Shown here: in pieces, positions 43,476-52,359 of the stretch | How positions within the stretch are numbered: the first letter of the stretch is position 1 | Layout: every line of letters begins with the position of its first letter | Program-made: the position numbers and the translations under genes | Notes under the pieces: generated by a model | What the model saw: only the letters and a program-made list of their open reading frames with translations | Told to the model about the DNA's origin: nothing | Database searches by the model: none | From: UBA6952 sp045562575 | GTDB lineage: Bacteria; Chloroflexota; Dehalococcoidia; Lucifugimonadales; UBA6952 | DNA length: 64,000 nucleotides | Reading direction: 5' to 3' | Assembly (NCBI GenBank): GCA_045562575.1 | Contig: JBJKVQ010000018.1 | Coordinates: forward strand, 1-64,000

Positions 43476-43943
43476 TTACAGTATTAAAGCTACTGATTGG
43501 CATGCAATACCTTTACCCTGTCCAATAAATCCAAGCTCATCAGTAGTAGTTGCTTTAATATTTATTAGTTCAGATTTTATATCTAATGAGGTAGATAAAG
43601 TGGTTTTTATCAACTCTATATATGTTGAAAGTTTAGGGTATTGAGCAACTATTGTTACGTCAATATTACCTATAGTCCAGCCAGCAACTCTTATTAGCTC
43701 AAGAGTTGAAACGAGTAATGAAATACTATTAACACCTTTATATTTCATATCTGTTGATGGGAAATACTTTCCAATATCGCCAAGACCTGCAGCACCCAAT
43801 AGTGAATCTATTATTGCATGTATAACAACATCTCCATCACTATGACCTTGCAGTCCTTTAGAAAAAGGTATTTCCACACCACCTAATATTAGTTTGCGAT
43901 TATCATCGAGTTTATGTACATCAAATCCAGTTCCTATTCGCAC
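43476..43943 (-). CDS. ispF: 2-C-methyl-D-erythritol 2,4-cyclodiphosphate synthase
   Basis: MEP-pathway enzyme forming the cyclic diphosphate intermediate of isoprenoid synthesis. The 155-residue protein has zinc ligands in GTGFDVHKL (Asp8 and His10) and the family sequence LQGHSDGDVVIHAIIDSLLGAAGLGDIG, cited as motif, then FPSTDMKYKG and a C-terminal KATTTDELGFIGQGKGIACQ. It begins two bases after ispD ends. Confidence 0.96.
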   Translation of the reverse strand: MRIGTGFDVHKLDDNRKLILGGVEIPFSKGLQGHSDGDVVIHAIIDSLLGAAGLGDIGKYFPSTDMKYKGVNSISLLVSTLELIRVAGWTIGNIDVTIVAQYPKLSTYIELIKTTLSTSLDIKSELINIKATTTDELGFIGQGKGIACQSVALIL

Positions 43944-43944
43944 G

Positions 43945-44640
43945 TTATTTTTTTTCCTTAATTATTGATTTAACCATAGCAATGTCATCATTAGTTGTCA
44001 CTTTAATATTAGATTTTGATCCTTTGAAGGTTTTTATTTTAACTCCTAATTTCTGAACCAACATAGCATCGTCTGTTACAGAGTCTATAGTTATAGTTAA
44101 TGCTTCTGAAATTAATTCATATGAAAAACATTGTGGTGTTTGTGTTATCCAAACTGTTTCTCTATCCACAATTTTATCTGCAAAATCGTCATCGGATAAT
44201 GTTCTAAGAGTATCTGTTGATGGTATTACAGGAATTGATGCATTGAATTGAATAACACTTTCTATAGCCCGATTAATAATACATTGATTTACACAAGGTC
44301 TAGCAGCATCATGAATTAGTACAAAATCATGCTTTCCTAAAGCATTTAGTCCATTTAATACAGAGTCCTGTCGTCTTAAGCCTCCAACAGATATGGACTT
44401 AACTTTTTCAAAACTAAGTGATTTAATATATTCTATGCCTGATGTATAACTTTTCTCACTTAACACAACACTAATCGAAGAAATATGAGGGGAATCATTG
44501 AATTCTTTTAAACTATAATATAATAAGGGATTGTTATATATTTGCATAAATATTTTATCATTGCCATCCATTCTTGTACTGGATCCTGCAGCTAATAAAA
44601 TAACACCTACATCAGGTTTTTTTTTCTGGTTTTTATACAT
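43945..44640 (-). CDS. ispD: 2-C-methyl-D-erythritol 4-phosphate cytidylyltransferase
   Basis: MEP-pathway enzyme that attaches CMP to methylerythritol phosphate. The 231-residue protein has VGVILLAAGSSTRM (CTP-binding loop), GGLRRQDSVLNGL, VLIHDAARPCVNQCII and TQTPQCFSYELI, with TDDAMLVQKLG near the C-terminus. ATG at 44640, first gene of the ispD-ispF-cysS operon. The other MEP genes are not in the window. Confidence 0.95.
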   Translation of the reverse strand: MYKNQKKKPDVGVILLAAGSSTRMDGNDKIFMQIYNNPLLYYSLKEFNDSPHISSISVVLSEKSYTSGIEYIKSLSFEKVKSISVGGLRRQDSVLNGLNALGKHDFVLIHDAARPCVNQCIINRAIESVIQFNASIPVIPSTDTLRTLSDDDFADKIVDRETVWITQTPQCFSYELISEALTITIDSVTDDAMLVQKLGVKIKTFKGSKSNIKVTTNDDIAMVKSIIKEKK

Positions 44641-44695
44641 AAAGTAGTCCTAAATTGAAGTCTATCAAAGGACTATTCCTTATGTCAAAGTAACA

Positions 44696-44724
44696 TTGAT
44701 ATAAATTACATATCCTTTTATAGA
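44696..44724 (+). promoter_or_regulatory. Predicted promoter of the flavin reductase gene
   Basis: TTGATA (44696-44701), 17-base spacer, TATAGA (44719-44724). A second TATAAT lies at 44756-44761, but it would begin the transcript at or very near the ATG. GAGG at 44763-44766 is the ribosome site for the ATG at 44772. Confidence 0.4.
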
Positions 44725-44771
44725 CTATTTTAAATGAGAAATGGTAGAATTTTTTTATAATTGAGGTTTAA

Positions 44772-45263
44772 ATGGCATTAGAAAATTTTGCAACTGAATA
44801 TAGAAAAACTATGTCAAGTTTTGCTACCGGTGTTACGGTAGTAACAACACTAGATGAAAATGAATACATACATGGTATGACAGCAAATTCTTTTACATCA
44901 GTATCTTTAGATCCTCCTACGGTCTTGGTTTGTATAGGAAATACCAGGAATACAATTACTCATGTAAACAATACAAATGAGTTTGCAATTAATATATTAT
45001 CGGATAGGCAAAAACACATTGCTGATTATTTTGCCAAGGAGCAACCAAAAGGCACCGAAGTTCTTGAATTTAATTGGTCAATGAAATTTGGATCTCCCTT
45101 TATTGAAGGATCAATAGCTTTTTTAAAAGCTAAGGTCATAGAAAAATATAATTACGGGGATCATACAATTATATTGGGTAAAGTCCAAGGGATAGACACC
45201 CAAGAAGGGGATCCGTTGTTGTACTATCAAAGCAATTACCTATTTGTTCCTAATTCTTCTTGA
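44772..45263 (+). CDS. Flavin reductase-like FMN-binding split-barrel protein
   Basis: A 163-residue protein of the flavin reductase family (HpaC/DIM6-like), which usually reduces FMN or FAD with NAD(P)H for partner monooxygenases. Diagnostic blocks are MSSFATGVTVVTT, GMTANSFTSVSLDPPTVLVCI, EFAINILSDRQKHIADYFA and the YGDHTIILGKV near the C-terminus that contacts flavin. In an F420-producing organism a split-barrel protein could also bind F420, but this sequence pattern is that of flavin reductases. No monooxygenase partner is adjacent. Overlaps the convergent neighbour by 24 bases. Confidence 0.88.
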   Translation: MALENFATEYRKTMSSFATGVTVVTTLDENEYIHGMTANSFTSVSLDPPTVLVCIGNTRNTITHVNNTNEFAINILSDRQKHIADYFAKEQPKGTEVLEFNWSMKFGSPFIEGSIAFLKAKVIEKYNYGDHTIILGKVQGIDTQEGDPLLYYQSNYLFVPNSS

Positions 45264-45776
45264 TTGCCTCCAAAGAATAAGTCCTCCACCAAGAATGAAA
45301 ATATGGGCTCCAAAAAATATCCAACTGCCTAATTCTGATCTTGTTTCCTTTTCTATAGTAATTTGATCGACAGGATATGTTTTGTCTCCTAATGAACTCA
45401 TTACTTGAACACTTAAGTTCCAGCTTCCATTTGGTGGGAGAGATAAAACCGTTGAGTATATTTGTTCGGCTCCAGGCCTATTTAATGCATATGCCCATCC
45501 AGTTTCATTACCATTTATTTTTTCACTACGAATCTTTACTGTAGCATCTTCAATTATATTATTCGTTTTATCAAAAAGTTCTACTTCAAACCTTATTTCG
45601 TTAGTGAAAGGTTCTAATGGATTTACAAATATTCTTGTATTATATATTTCATCTTGAAATTCATAAATTTTAGATTCGAATTGTGAATATACTACATCTA
45701 CAAGAATAGTTGAATATAAGAGAATTGTAATAAATATTTTAATTAGTAAAATATTACTATTAACTTTTTCAATCAT
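45240..45776 (-). CDS. Secreted/membrane-anchored hypothetical protein, FixH/YtkA-like
   Basis: A 178-residue protein with an N-terminal signal or anchor (residues 10-30), an extracytoplasmic beta-rich domain (residues 35-145) and a C-terminal membrane segment (WIFFGAHIFILGGGLILW, residues 153-170) followed by a basic tail (RQSRRIRNK). The middle pattern, EVELFDKTNNIIEDATVKIR then LPPNGSWNLSVQV, looks like the immunoglobulin-like fold of FixH/YtkA/CopC-type domains; this is a weak match. It overlaps the aldo/keto reductase stop by eight bases, so they are probably co-transcribed. Function unknown. Confidence 0.6.
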   Translation of the reverse strand: MIEKVNSNILLIKIFITILLYSTILVDVVYSQFESKIYEFQDEIYNTRIFVNPLEPFTNEIRFEVELFDKTNNIIEDATVKIRSEKINGNETGWAYALNRPGAEQIYSTVLSLPPNGSWNLSVQVMSSLGDKTYPVDQITIEKETRSELGSWIFFGAHIFILGGGLILWRQSRRIRNK

Positions 45777-46710
45777 TTAATATGATTTCTATTTCTTCAA
45801 TTATTGAAGTATCCAATTCCCATTCAGCTGCTTTTACATTAATTTCAACTTGTTCTGTTTTAGTTGCACCTGAAATTACAGAGCTAACAACATTTTTTGA
45901 TAACAACCATGCAATAGCTAATTCAGTCATAGTATGACCTGCATTGGTTGCTATTTTTTCCAGTGATTCAACTTTATCAAAATTAGCCTCAGTAAAATAA
46001 CTATTAGCACGTTCAGGGTTGCCAGCTAATCGTGTACCATCGGGAGCTGCTTGATTTCTTTTGTACTTTCCTGTTAAAAATCCGCTAGCCAACGGGAAAA
46101 AAGGTAAAATACCTATTCCATAATGTTCGCATACTGGGATTATTTCTTTTTCAATACTTCTATTTAGCATACTATATTCAGGTTGGTTACAAATAAAAGG
46201 TTCTATAGATTCTCTTTTTGAAGTCTCCATAGCCTCTGCAATTTGCCAGCTTGCATAATTACTACAACCAATGTATCTTACCTTTCCTTGTCGAACTAGA
46301 TCATTAAGAGTTGTTAGTGTTTCTAGTATCGGTGTATTGGGGTCTGGTCTATGCATTTGATACAGATCGATATAATCGGTGTTTAATCTTCTTAAACTAT
46401 CTTCTACTTGTTGAAGGATATGCTTTCTCGATGCCCCAATATTATTTGGCACACCACCCATATCCATACCAACTTTGGTTGCAATTATTACTTCTCTTCG
46501 TAAATCTTTTGTTATAACTTTTCCAATATATTCTTCTGATAATTGATTGCCATATGTGTTTGCTGTATCTAAAAAATTAATTCCTAAATCAATTGATTTA
46601 TGAATTACTTCTTTGGTAGATTCTAAATCCATTCTTCCACCAAAATTATTTGTACCTAATCCGACAGTTGATACATCTAGTCCTGAATTTCCTAATTTGC
46701 GATATTTCAT
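45769..46710 (-). CDS. Aldo/keto reductase
   Basis: A 313-residue NADPH-dependent TIM-barrel reductase (voltage-gated potassium channel beta/YajO branch). Seen: KYRKLGNSGLDVSTVGLGTN, FLDTANTYGNQLSEEYIGK with catalytic Asp and Tyr, the EVIIATKVGMDMG lysine strand, YIDLYQMHRPDP with the His, and a C-terminal SVISGATKTEQVE NADPH loop. GGAG five bases before the ATG at 46710 fixes the start; a longer frame to 46755 would run into the upstream gene. Substrate not predictable. Confidence 0.9.
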   Translation of the reverse strand: MKYRKLGNSGLDVSTVGLGTNNFGGRMDLESTKEVIHKSIDLGINFLDTANTYGNQLSEEYIGKVITKDLRREVIIATKVGMDMGGVPNNIGASRKHILQQVEDSLRRLNTDYIDLYQMHRPDPNTPILETLTTLNDLVRQGKVRYIGCSNYASWQIAEAMETSKRESIEPFICNQPEYSMLNRSIEKEIIPVCEHYGIGILPFFPLASGFLTGKYKRNQAAPDGTRLAGNPERANSYFTEANFDKVESLEKIATNAGHTMTELAIAWLLSKNVVSSVISGATKTEQVEINVKAAEWELDTSIIEEIEIILND

Positions 46711-46729
46711 TTTGTCTCCTTTATTATAA

Positions 46730-48319
46730 TTATTCTGTTCCCCATCCACCGCCACCTGGCGTATCTATCCGAATTGAGTCTCCTGATGATACATCAAAAG
46801 TAGATTTTGGTGGTAATAATATCTCTTCTCCGTTATTTTTAATTAATGTATTTTCTCCAGAATGACCAGGACCTCCTCCAGCTAAAGGATAAGGGTTAGT
46901 ATTTCTCCGTTCGGATAATATTGTTGCCTGGGCTGGGCCTAAGAATTCAATTTCTTTTGTTATGCCATCTCCTCCAGTAAATTTTCCATTACCTCCAGAG
47001 TTTTTTCGTATTGAATACCTTTTTATTCGTATAGGGAATTGAAACTCCATTGATTCAATAGGAGTGTTTAATGTATTTGTCATATGGGTTTGTATTGCAT
47101 GTAACCCATCTTTTGTAGGCCTTGCCCCCATACCTCCAGCAATAGTTTCATAATAAACATAGGATTCTTTTGTTTCGGGATGAATTCCTCCAAATAATAA
47201 ATTGTTCATTGTCCCTTGGCTTGCTGCAGGTATTTTATCAGGTAATGCCTTAGATAAAGCTCCGAATAAAACATCAACAATTCTTTGAGAAGTTTCGACG
47301 TTACCACCTGCAACACCATGAGGAGGAGATGGATTTAATAAATTATCTTTAGGAATAATAATTGAAATTGGCCTAGAACAGCCTTCATTTGAAGGAATGT
47401 TTTCCTGGCCAGCAAGGCAATTAAATACATATAATGTAGCGGAGCGTGCCACCGCATATGGAGTGTTTACACATCCATATCTTTGATCTGAGGTTCCTGT
47501 GAAATCTACAGTTACTAAGTCATTATTAACAGTTATGCTGACACTTATAGGAATTTTATCACTGCTTATTCCATCGTCATCCATAAAATCAGTATAAGTA
47601 TAATTACCATTTGGAATACCAGAAATAGTTTTTTTCATTAGGACTTCAGAGTAATTCATTAATGCATCCATATGTTCGATGACTTCGTGTATTCCATATT
47701 TGGAAATTACATCTTTCATTCGTTTTTCGCCTGTTCGTATAGATGCAATTTGTGCTGAAAGATCTCCTCTTCTTTCTCCGGGAGTTCGAGAGTTACGACA
47801 AATAAGTTGAAAAACATCTTCATTTAAATTACCTTGAGAGTAGAGTTTGATTGGAGGAATAATTAACCCCTCTTGATGAACATCTGTGGATAAAGGTAGG
47901 GATCCTGGTGTCATGCCACCAATGTCGGCATGATGACCTCTATTAGCAATAAAACCTTCAAGTGTATTGTTAATGTATATTGGTGAAACTAAAGTTATAT
48001 CAGGTAGATGTGTTCCCCCAAGATATGGATCATTAAGTATAATTATATCTCCATCAAAGCAATGCTGATTCTTTATGGCCTGCTCGATTGAAGAAGACAT
48101 AGAACCTAAATGAACAGGAATATGAGCTGCTTGAGCGATCATCTGTCCATGTTTATCAAATACTGCACAGGAGTAATCTAATCGTTCTTTAATATTTGGA
48201 GAATAGGCTGTTCTTCCTAAAGTTACACCCATTTCTTCAGCTATGGATATAAATAGGTTTTTAAATATTTGTAAGCTAATACTATTTACCAAATTATTAA
48301 ACCCATTCTCTTTGAACAT
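46730..48319 (-). CDS. Hydantoinase B/oxoprolinase family protein
   Basis: A 529-residue HyuB-type subunit of ATP-dependent hydantoinases or oxoprolinases. Family blocks: AEEMGVTLGRTAYSPNIKER, HGQMIAQAAHIPVHLGSM, NDPYLGGTHLPDITLVSPI, NRGHHADIGGMTPGS, SPPHGVAGGNVETSQR and a C-terminal GGGPGHSGENTLI and TPGGGGWG. No HyuA partner lies beside it, though it usually acts with one. The ATG at 48319 overlaps the cupin gene by 23 bases; a TTG at 48292, four bases after the cupin stop, aligns better with family N-termini (SISLQIFKNLF) and is an alternative. Substrate unknown. Confidence 0.9.
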   Translation of the reverse strand: MFKENGFNNLVNSISLQIFKNLFISIAEEMGVTLGRTAYSPNIKERLDYSCAVFDKHGQMIAQAAHIPVHLGSMSSSIEQAIKNQHCFDGDIIILNDPYLGGTHLPDITLVSPIYINNTLEGFIANRGHHADIGGMTPGSLPLSTDVHQEGLIIPPIKLYSQGNLNEDVFQLICRNSRTPGERRGDLSAQIASIRTGEKRMKDVISKYGIHEVIEHMDALMNYSEVLMKKTISGIPNGNYTYTDFMDDDGISSDKIPISVSITVNNDLVTVDFTGTSDQRYGCVNTPYAVARSATLYVFNCLAGQENIPSNEGCSRPISIIIPKDNLLNPSPPHGVAGGNVETSQRIVDVLFGALSKALPDKIPAASQGTMNNLLFGGIHPETKESYVYYETIAGGMGARPTKDGLHAIQTHMTNTLNTPIESMEFQFPIRIKRYSIRKNSGGNGKFTGGDGITKEIEFLGPAQATILSERRNTNPYPLAGGGPGHSGENTLIKNNGEEILLPPKSTFDVSSGDSIRIDTPGGGGWGTE

Positions 48320-48644
48320 CTATAGTAGGGAATATTGCAATAAACACTGCATTTTTCGTACTTATATTTTCTAAACCATGTGGCACACCATCAGGTGCAA
48401 TTATAATATCGCCAGCCTCGACCATTTCGCTTTCGTTTCCCATTAATGACTTAAACGTACCCTCTAATATAATCATGCATTCTTCATGTCCAGGATGTAT
48501 ATGAACATTGACTGCATTTCCTGGGGGTACAGTTATTTCACTAACGGTAAGATTAGTTGAACCTAATTCATCTCTAGCAAGTGCTCTAATGATATTGCCT
48601 GAAGAATCATCGTTTGCAATATCCGCCTTTTTTATTATTGGCAT
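48297..48644 (-). CDS. Cupin-domain protein
   Basis: A 115-residue single-domain cupin. Cupin motif 1 is GNAVNVHIHPGHEECMIILEG (His, His, Glu metal ligands, cited in part) and motif 2 is GDIIIAPDGVPHGLEN with the fourth ligand His. Metal-binding residues appear intact, so it may be an enzyme or a small-molecule sensor. It lies 23 bases downstream of MenG and overlaps the HyuB-like gene, suggesting a shared pathway with it rather than with quinone synthesis. Function otherwise unknown. Confidence 0.85.
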   Translation of the reverse strand: MPIIKKADIANDDSSGNIIRALARDELGSTNLTVSEITVPPGNAVNVHIHPGHEECMIILEGTFKSLMGNESEMVEAGDIIIAPDGVPHGLENISTKNAVFIAIFPTIDVQREWV

Positions 48645-48667
48645 AATAATACCTCCAGTAGTTTCTC

Positions 48668-49384
48668 TTAATTTTTACTACCTATAAGTAAAGAAACAAG
48701 ACCTAATCCAAACTTTTTTATAGTTATATCTTTAATACCTTTTGATTCCATCATAATTTTTATTTCGTTACTGTCATAGAATTTAGTAACAGAATTTGGT
48801 AAATAAGTATATGCTTCTTTATCTCTGGCAAATATAGTTCCTAGTATAGGAATTACTCTATTGAAATACCAAAGGGCTAATCTTTGTAATATATTTGGAG
48901 CACGATTAGGTAGCATGTCTAGGATAACTATTGTTCCTGACGGTTTTAGAATTCGCGACATTTCTTTTATTGCCGTCTCGGCACTTTCATAATTTCTCAT
49001 AGCAAAACCTGTTGTTACGCAATCAAAGGAATTATTTTTGAAAGGTAATTCCAAAGCATCTCCTAAGACGAATGTTAATTTTTGACTATTAGATGTGCTA
49101 GATTTACTTTTTGCTATTTGTAACATAGGTTTAACGAAATCTAGCCCAACAATAGTTTCCATGGTGTTAATTTTAGAAAGAGAGAAAGAGAAATCACCAG
49201 TACCACATGCAACGTCTAGTGAAGAAATATAGTTCTTTTTCTCCATTTTCTTAATGGCATATTTTCTCCATTGATAATGCATTCCAAGGCTAATTACTGT
49301 GTTCAATAAGTCATATTTTCTGGCAATTCGAGAAAACATGTTTGATACAAAATGAGCTTTTTGGTTTTTTTCAAATTCATTCAT
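48668..49384 (-). CDS. menG: Demethylmenaquinone/ubiquinone methyltransferase (MenG/UbiE family)
   Basis: SAM-dependent C-methyltransferase, the last step in menaquinone synthesis. The 238-residue protein shows MFSRIARKYDLLNTVISLGM (family hallmark), SLDVACGTGDFSF (SAM motif I), LDFVKPML, FDCVTTGFAMRNYE and LKPSGTIVILDML. It is the terminal member of the ubiD-ubiA-ubiX-menG run in transcription order, spaced only seven bases after ubiX. Confidence 0.93.
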   Translation of the reverse strand: MNEFEKNQKAHFVSNMFSRIARKYDLLNTVISLGMHYQWRKYAIKKMEKKNYISSLDVACGTGDFSFSLSKINTMETIVGLDFVKPMLQIAKSKSSTSNSQKLTFVLGDALELPFKNNSFDCVTTGFAMRNYESAETAIKEMSRILKPSGTIVILDMLPNRAPNILQRLALWYFNRVIPILGTIFARDKEAYTYLPNSVTKFYDSNEIKIMMESKGIKDITIKKFGLGLVSLLIGSKN

Positions 49385-49391
49385 TTATAGA

Positions 49392-50018
49392 CTATTTTTC
49401 ATCATATATATCAGGGAGAATTTCTTCAGGAGAATACATAAATTTCGAGTCATAGCTAGTTACACCACCTGAAACTATCAGTATTTTTTCAACAAAGTAA
49501 TCGATAATTTCATCTACACTATTTGGTTTTAAGTAAAATGCTGGCATTGGAGGAATAATTTTCACGCCTAAGTTTGCCAACTTCGTCATATTTTCTAAAT
49601 GTATAGCAGACAATGGAGTTTCTCTAGGAACAATGATGAGATTTCTATTTTCTTTTATTGTTACATCAGCTGCGCGATGCAAGAGATTAGTTGAGATTCC
49701 ATTTGCTATAGATGCTAAAGTGCTCATAGAACATGGTGCAACTATCATTGATCTAATTGGAGTTGATCCACTTGCAATAGTTGCAGTCATATCACCACTT
49801 CGATAGTATTGAAATTTTGGATGTTCACTCCAAATACTTAAGCTATCTTTAAAGCTTATACCTAATTCTTGATGCCAGACTAGTTTTGCATAATTGCTAC
49901 AAACAGTGATTACAGGGACATCTTCTTGTAATAATCTGTTAATAGTTTTTTCAGCAATTGCAACGCCACTACTACCTGAAATACCAACAATTATTGGTTG
50001 ATTTTGTTGATCATTCAT
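49392..50018 (-). CDS. ubiX: UbiX-family flavin prenyltransferase
   Basis: Makes prenylated FMN, the cofactor of UbiD-type decarboxylases. The 208-residue protein has the FMN-binding start IIVGISGSSGVAIAEK, MIVAPCSMSTLASIANGIS, NLLHRAADVTIKENR and PRETPLSAIHLENM with PAFYLKP, typical of UbiX/Pad1. Length is normal. Together with the UbiD gene two positions upstream it forms the usual cofactor/enzyme pair. In futalosine-pathway menaquinone synthesis the equivalent is called MqnM. Confidence 0.93.
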   Translation of the reverse strand: MNDQQNQPIIVGISGSSGVAIAEKTINRLLQEDVPVITVCSNYAKLVWHQELGISFKDSLSIWSEHPKFQYYRSGDMTATIASGSTPIRSMIVAPCSMSTLASIANGISTNLLHRAADVTIKENRNLIIVPRETPLSAIHLENMTKLANLGVKIIPPMPAFYLKPNSVDEIIDYFVEKILIVSGGVTSYDSKFMYSPEEILPDIYDEK

Positions 50019-50024
50019 AATAAT

Positions 50025-50897
50025 TTATCCATTACTTATTTGGAAAGAAATAATAGTAAATATAAGTAAAATTATTCCTATATACCCATTTACTTTAAAA
50101 AAAGCTACATTCATTCTAGACATATCAGTTGGGGATATAATTGAGTGTTCATATAAAAGAAGCAGAGTTGCTATCCCCCATCCTAAATAGTATATCATAT
50201 GTAGGTTGTTTATGATCCCCGCTATTAGAATCAAAATACTCGTTGAAATATGCATGAATCTTGAAACATTAAAGGCTACGTTAAGACCGAATTTTTGAGG
50301 GATAGAGTTTAAATTATTTGTGCGGTCAAATTCCATATCTTGAGCAGAATAAAATATATCAAATCCTGATACCCAACAAGCTACAGCAGCTCCTAAAATC
50401 AAAGCTTCTAAATCGAAAGTTCCTGTAACTCCGATCCAGCCTCCAATAGGTGCTATACTATCTGTTATCCCTATTGCAAAATGGGAACCCCATGTGAAAC
50501 GTTTAAAATAGGAATACGAAAAAACACAAATTGCAGCTAGAGGTGATAATGCTAGAGCTAAAGGGTTTAGCATATATGCCGATAGGAAAAGTAATAACAG
50601 CCCAGAAAATGCTAGCGTTCCAACTTCAATTTTTTTTAAATCCCCTGTCACTAAAGCTCTATTTTGTGTTCTAGGATTTAATTTATCTTGCTCTATATCA
50701 ATTATTCTATTGCTTGCCATGCCAAGTGTTCTACCTCCGGTAAGAGCTAAAGTTATCCATAATATGACTGATAACTCAGGTAATCCTTTTGAAGCTATAA
50801 CACTACCTATAAAAGCAAAAGGAAGTGTGAAAATTGTTTCTTGAAATCGTATCGAATTAGATAATAAACTTATTTTATTTGTAATTTTTGCAAGCAA
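50025..50897 (-). CDS. ubiA: UbiA-family polyprenyltransferase (MqnP-like)
   Basis: Membrane prenyltransferase attaching the isoprenoid tail to an aromatic acid; 290 residues with eight or nine hydrophobic helices. The first Asp-rich motif is NRIIDIEQDKLNPRTQNRAL and the second is YSAQDMEFDRTNNLNSIPQ, which bind the prenyl diphosphate through magnesium. The YSAQDxxFD form of the second motif is common in the UbiA homologues used in futalosine-pathway menaquinone synthesis. It follows ubiD by four bases. Confidence 0.92.
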   Translation of the reverse strand: MLAKITNKISLLSNSIRFQETIFTLPFAFIGSVIASKGLPELSVILWITLALTGGRTLGMASNRIIDIEQDKLNPRTQNRALVTGDLKKIEVGTLAFSGLLLLFLSAYMLNPLALALSPLAAICVFSYSYFKRFTWGSHFAIGITDSIAPIGGWIGVTGTFDLEALILGAAVACWVSGFDIFYSAQDMEFDRTNNLNSIPQKFGLNVAFNVSRFMHISTSILILIAGIINNLHMIYYLGWGIATLLLLYEHSIISPTDMSRMNVAFFKVNGYIGIILLIFTIISFQISNG

Positions 50898-50901
50898 ATT
50901 T

Positions 50902-52359
50902 TTATTCCAATCCGTATTCTTTCCATTTTTTAGTTACTAGATCTTTTACATCTTCTGACATAACTATGTCATTAGGCCATTCTTTTAGACCTGATTCACC
51001 TTTGATTTTGCGTGTTGCATCAATTCCAAGCTTTCCTCCAAAAGCAAAACTTGTCATTGTATGATCTAGATCATCAGTTGGACCTTTTAACGTAATCACA
51101 TCTCTATCTGGAGCAATGTTATTAGTTACTCTCCACAGTAACTCAGAGCTGTTATTAAGATCTACATCTTCATCTACTACAATGATTATTTTTGCTAAAC
51201 TCAATAAGCCTAAACCCCACAACGCATACATCACTTTATATGCTTGACCTGGGTATGATTTTTTTATAGAAACAATAACTAAATTGTGAAATATTCCTTC
51301 TGCAGGCATATTCATATCACGTATTTCGGGAATTGCCATTTGTATTATTGGTAAAAACAATTTTCCTGTCATACTTCCCATGACATAATCCTCTTTAGGT
51401 GGAATACCAACAACTGTTGAAATATAAGTTGGATTTTTTTTATGTGTAATCGCATTAACATGGAATACTGGATAAGGCTCTTTTCCTGAATAATATCCAG
51501 TATGATCTCCAAATGGACCTTCATCGCGCATTTCTTCAGTATCAACATAACCCTCTAATATGATTTCTGATGATGCAGGAACCTCTAGATCATTAGTAAT
51601 ACATTTAACCATTTTAACATTAGACTCTTTTAAAAACCCAGCAAGCATCATTTCATCAATTTGTGGTGGTAACGGAGCAGAACCAGTCCACATCGTTGTA
51701 GGGTCAGCACCTATTGCAACTGAAACATCAATATAACGTTTCCCAGCCTCTCTAGCTTTTGCCATGTGGCTTTTACCAACTTTATGTGTTTGCCAGTGCA
51801 TTCCTGTAGTATTTTTATCATATACCTGCATTCTATACGTTCCCACATTTCTTATGTTTGTAACAGGATCACGTGTAAATACTAGAGGCATAGTAATAAA
51901 TGGACCAGCATCTTCTGGCCAACAGGTCATAAGTGGAAATTTATATAAATCGACATCATTATCTTTATAAATTACTTCTTGGCATTCAGCATGCTTCGTA
52001 GACTTTGGAAGAACTACTCGTAATGAGAATAAATTTTTTAAAAGATTTATTTTATCTGCAATTGTTTTTGGGGGATTTTCAACATTAGATAATAAGACTT
52101 TAATTTTATTTATAAGTTCCGTTGGGTTTTCTACTCCAAGACCCCAGCACATTCTTTGCTCTGTACCGAATAAATTAATTAATAAAGGGAAATCAGATCC
52201 AGTGACATTTTCAAATAGCAGTGCTGGACCAGAACTCTTAAATACGCGATCAACAATTTCTGTTATTTCTAGATTTGAATCAACAGTTGTAGTGATTCTT
52301 TTTAATTCATCACGTTTTTCCAAAAAGTCGATAAATTCATTTAGATTATTAAAATTCAA
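50902..52359 (-). CDS. ubiD: UbiD-family decarboxylase (MqnL-like)
   Basis: Prenyl-FMN-dependent decarboxylase; 485 residues. Seen: FLEKRDELKRITTTVDS, MQVYDKNTTGMHWQTHKVGK with RMQV (the active-site arginine region), VAIGADPTTMWTGSAPLP, and MRDEGPFGDHTGYYSG with the catalytic acids. In context with UbiA, UbiX and MenG it probably removes the carboxyl group from a prenylated naphthoate in the futalosine route to menaquinone (MqnL role); a ubiquinone role is less likely in this kind of organism. First gene of the operon, ATG at 52359. Confidence 0.92.
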   Translation of the reverse strand: MNFNNLNEFIDFLEKRDELKRITTTVDSNLEITEIVDRVFKSSGPALLFENVTGSDFPLLINLFGTEQRMCWGLGVENPTELINKIKVLLSNVENPPKTIADKINLLKNLFSLRVVLPKSTKHAECQEVIYKDNDVDLYKFPLMTCWPEDAGPFITMPLVFTRDPVTNIRNVGTYRMQVYDKNTTGMHWQTHKVGKSHMAKAREAGKRYIDVSVAIGADPTTMWTGSAPLPPQIDEMMLAGFLKESNVKMVKCITNDLEVPASSEIILEGYVDTEEMRDEGPFGDHTGYYSGKEPYPVFHVNAITHKKNPTYISTVVGIPPKEDYVMGSMTGKLFLPIIQMAIPEIRDMNMPAEGIFHNLVIVSIKKSYPGQAYKVMYALWGLGLLSLAKIIIVVDEDVDLNNSSELLWRVTNNIAPDRDVITLKGPTDDLDHTMTSFAFGGKLGIDATRKIKGESGLKEWPNDIVMSEDVKDLVTKKWKEYGLE

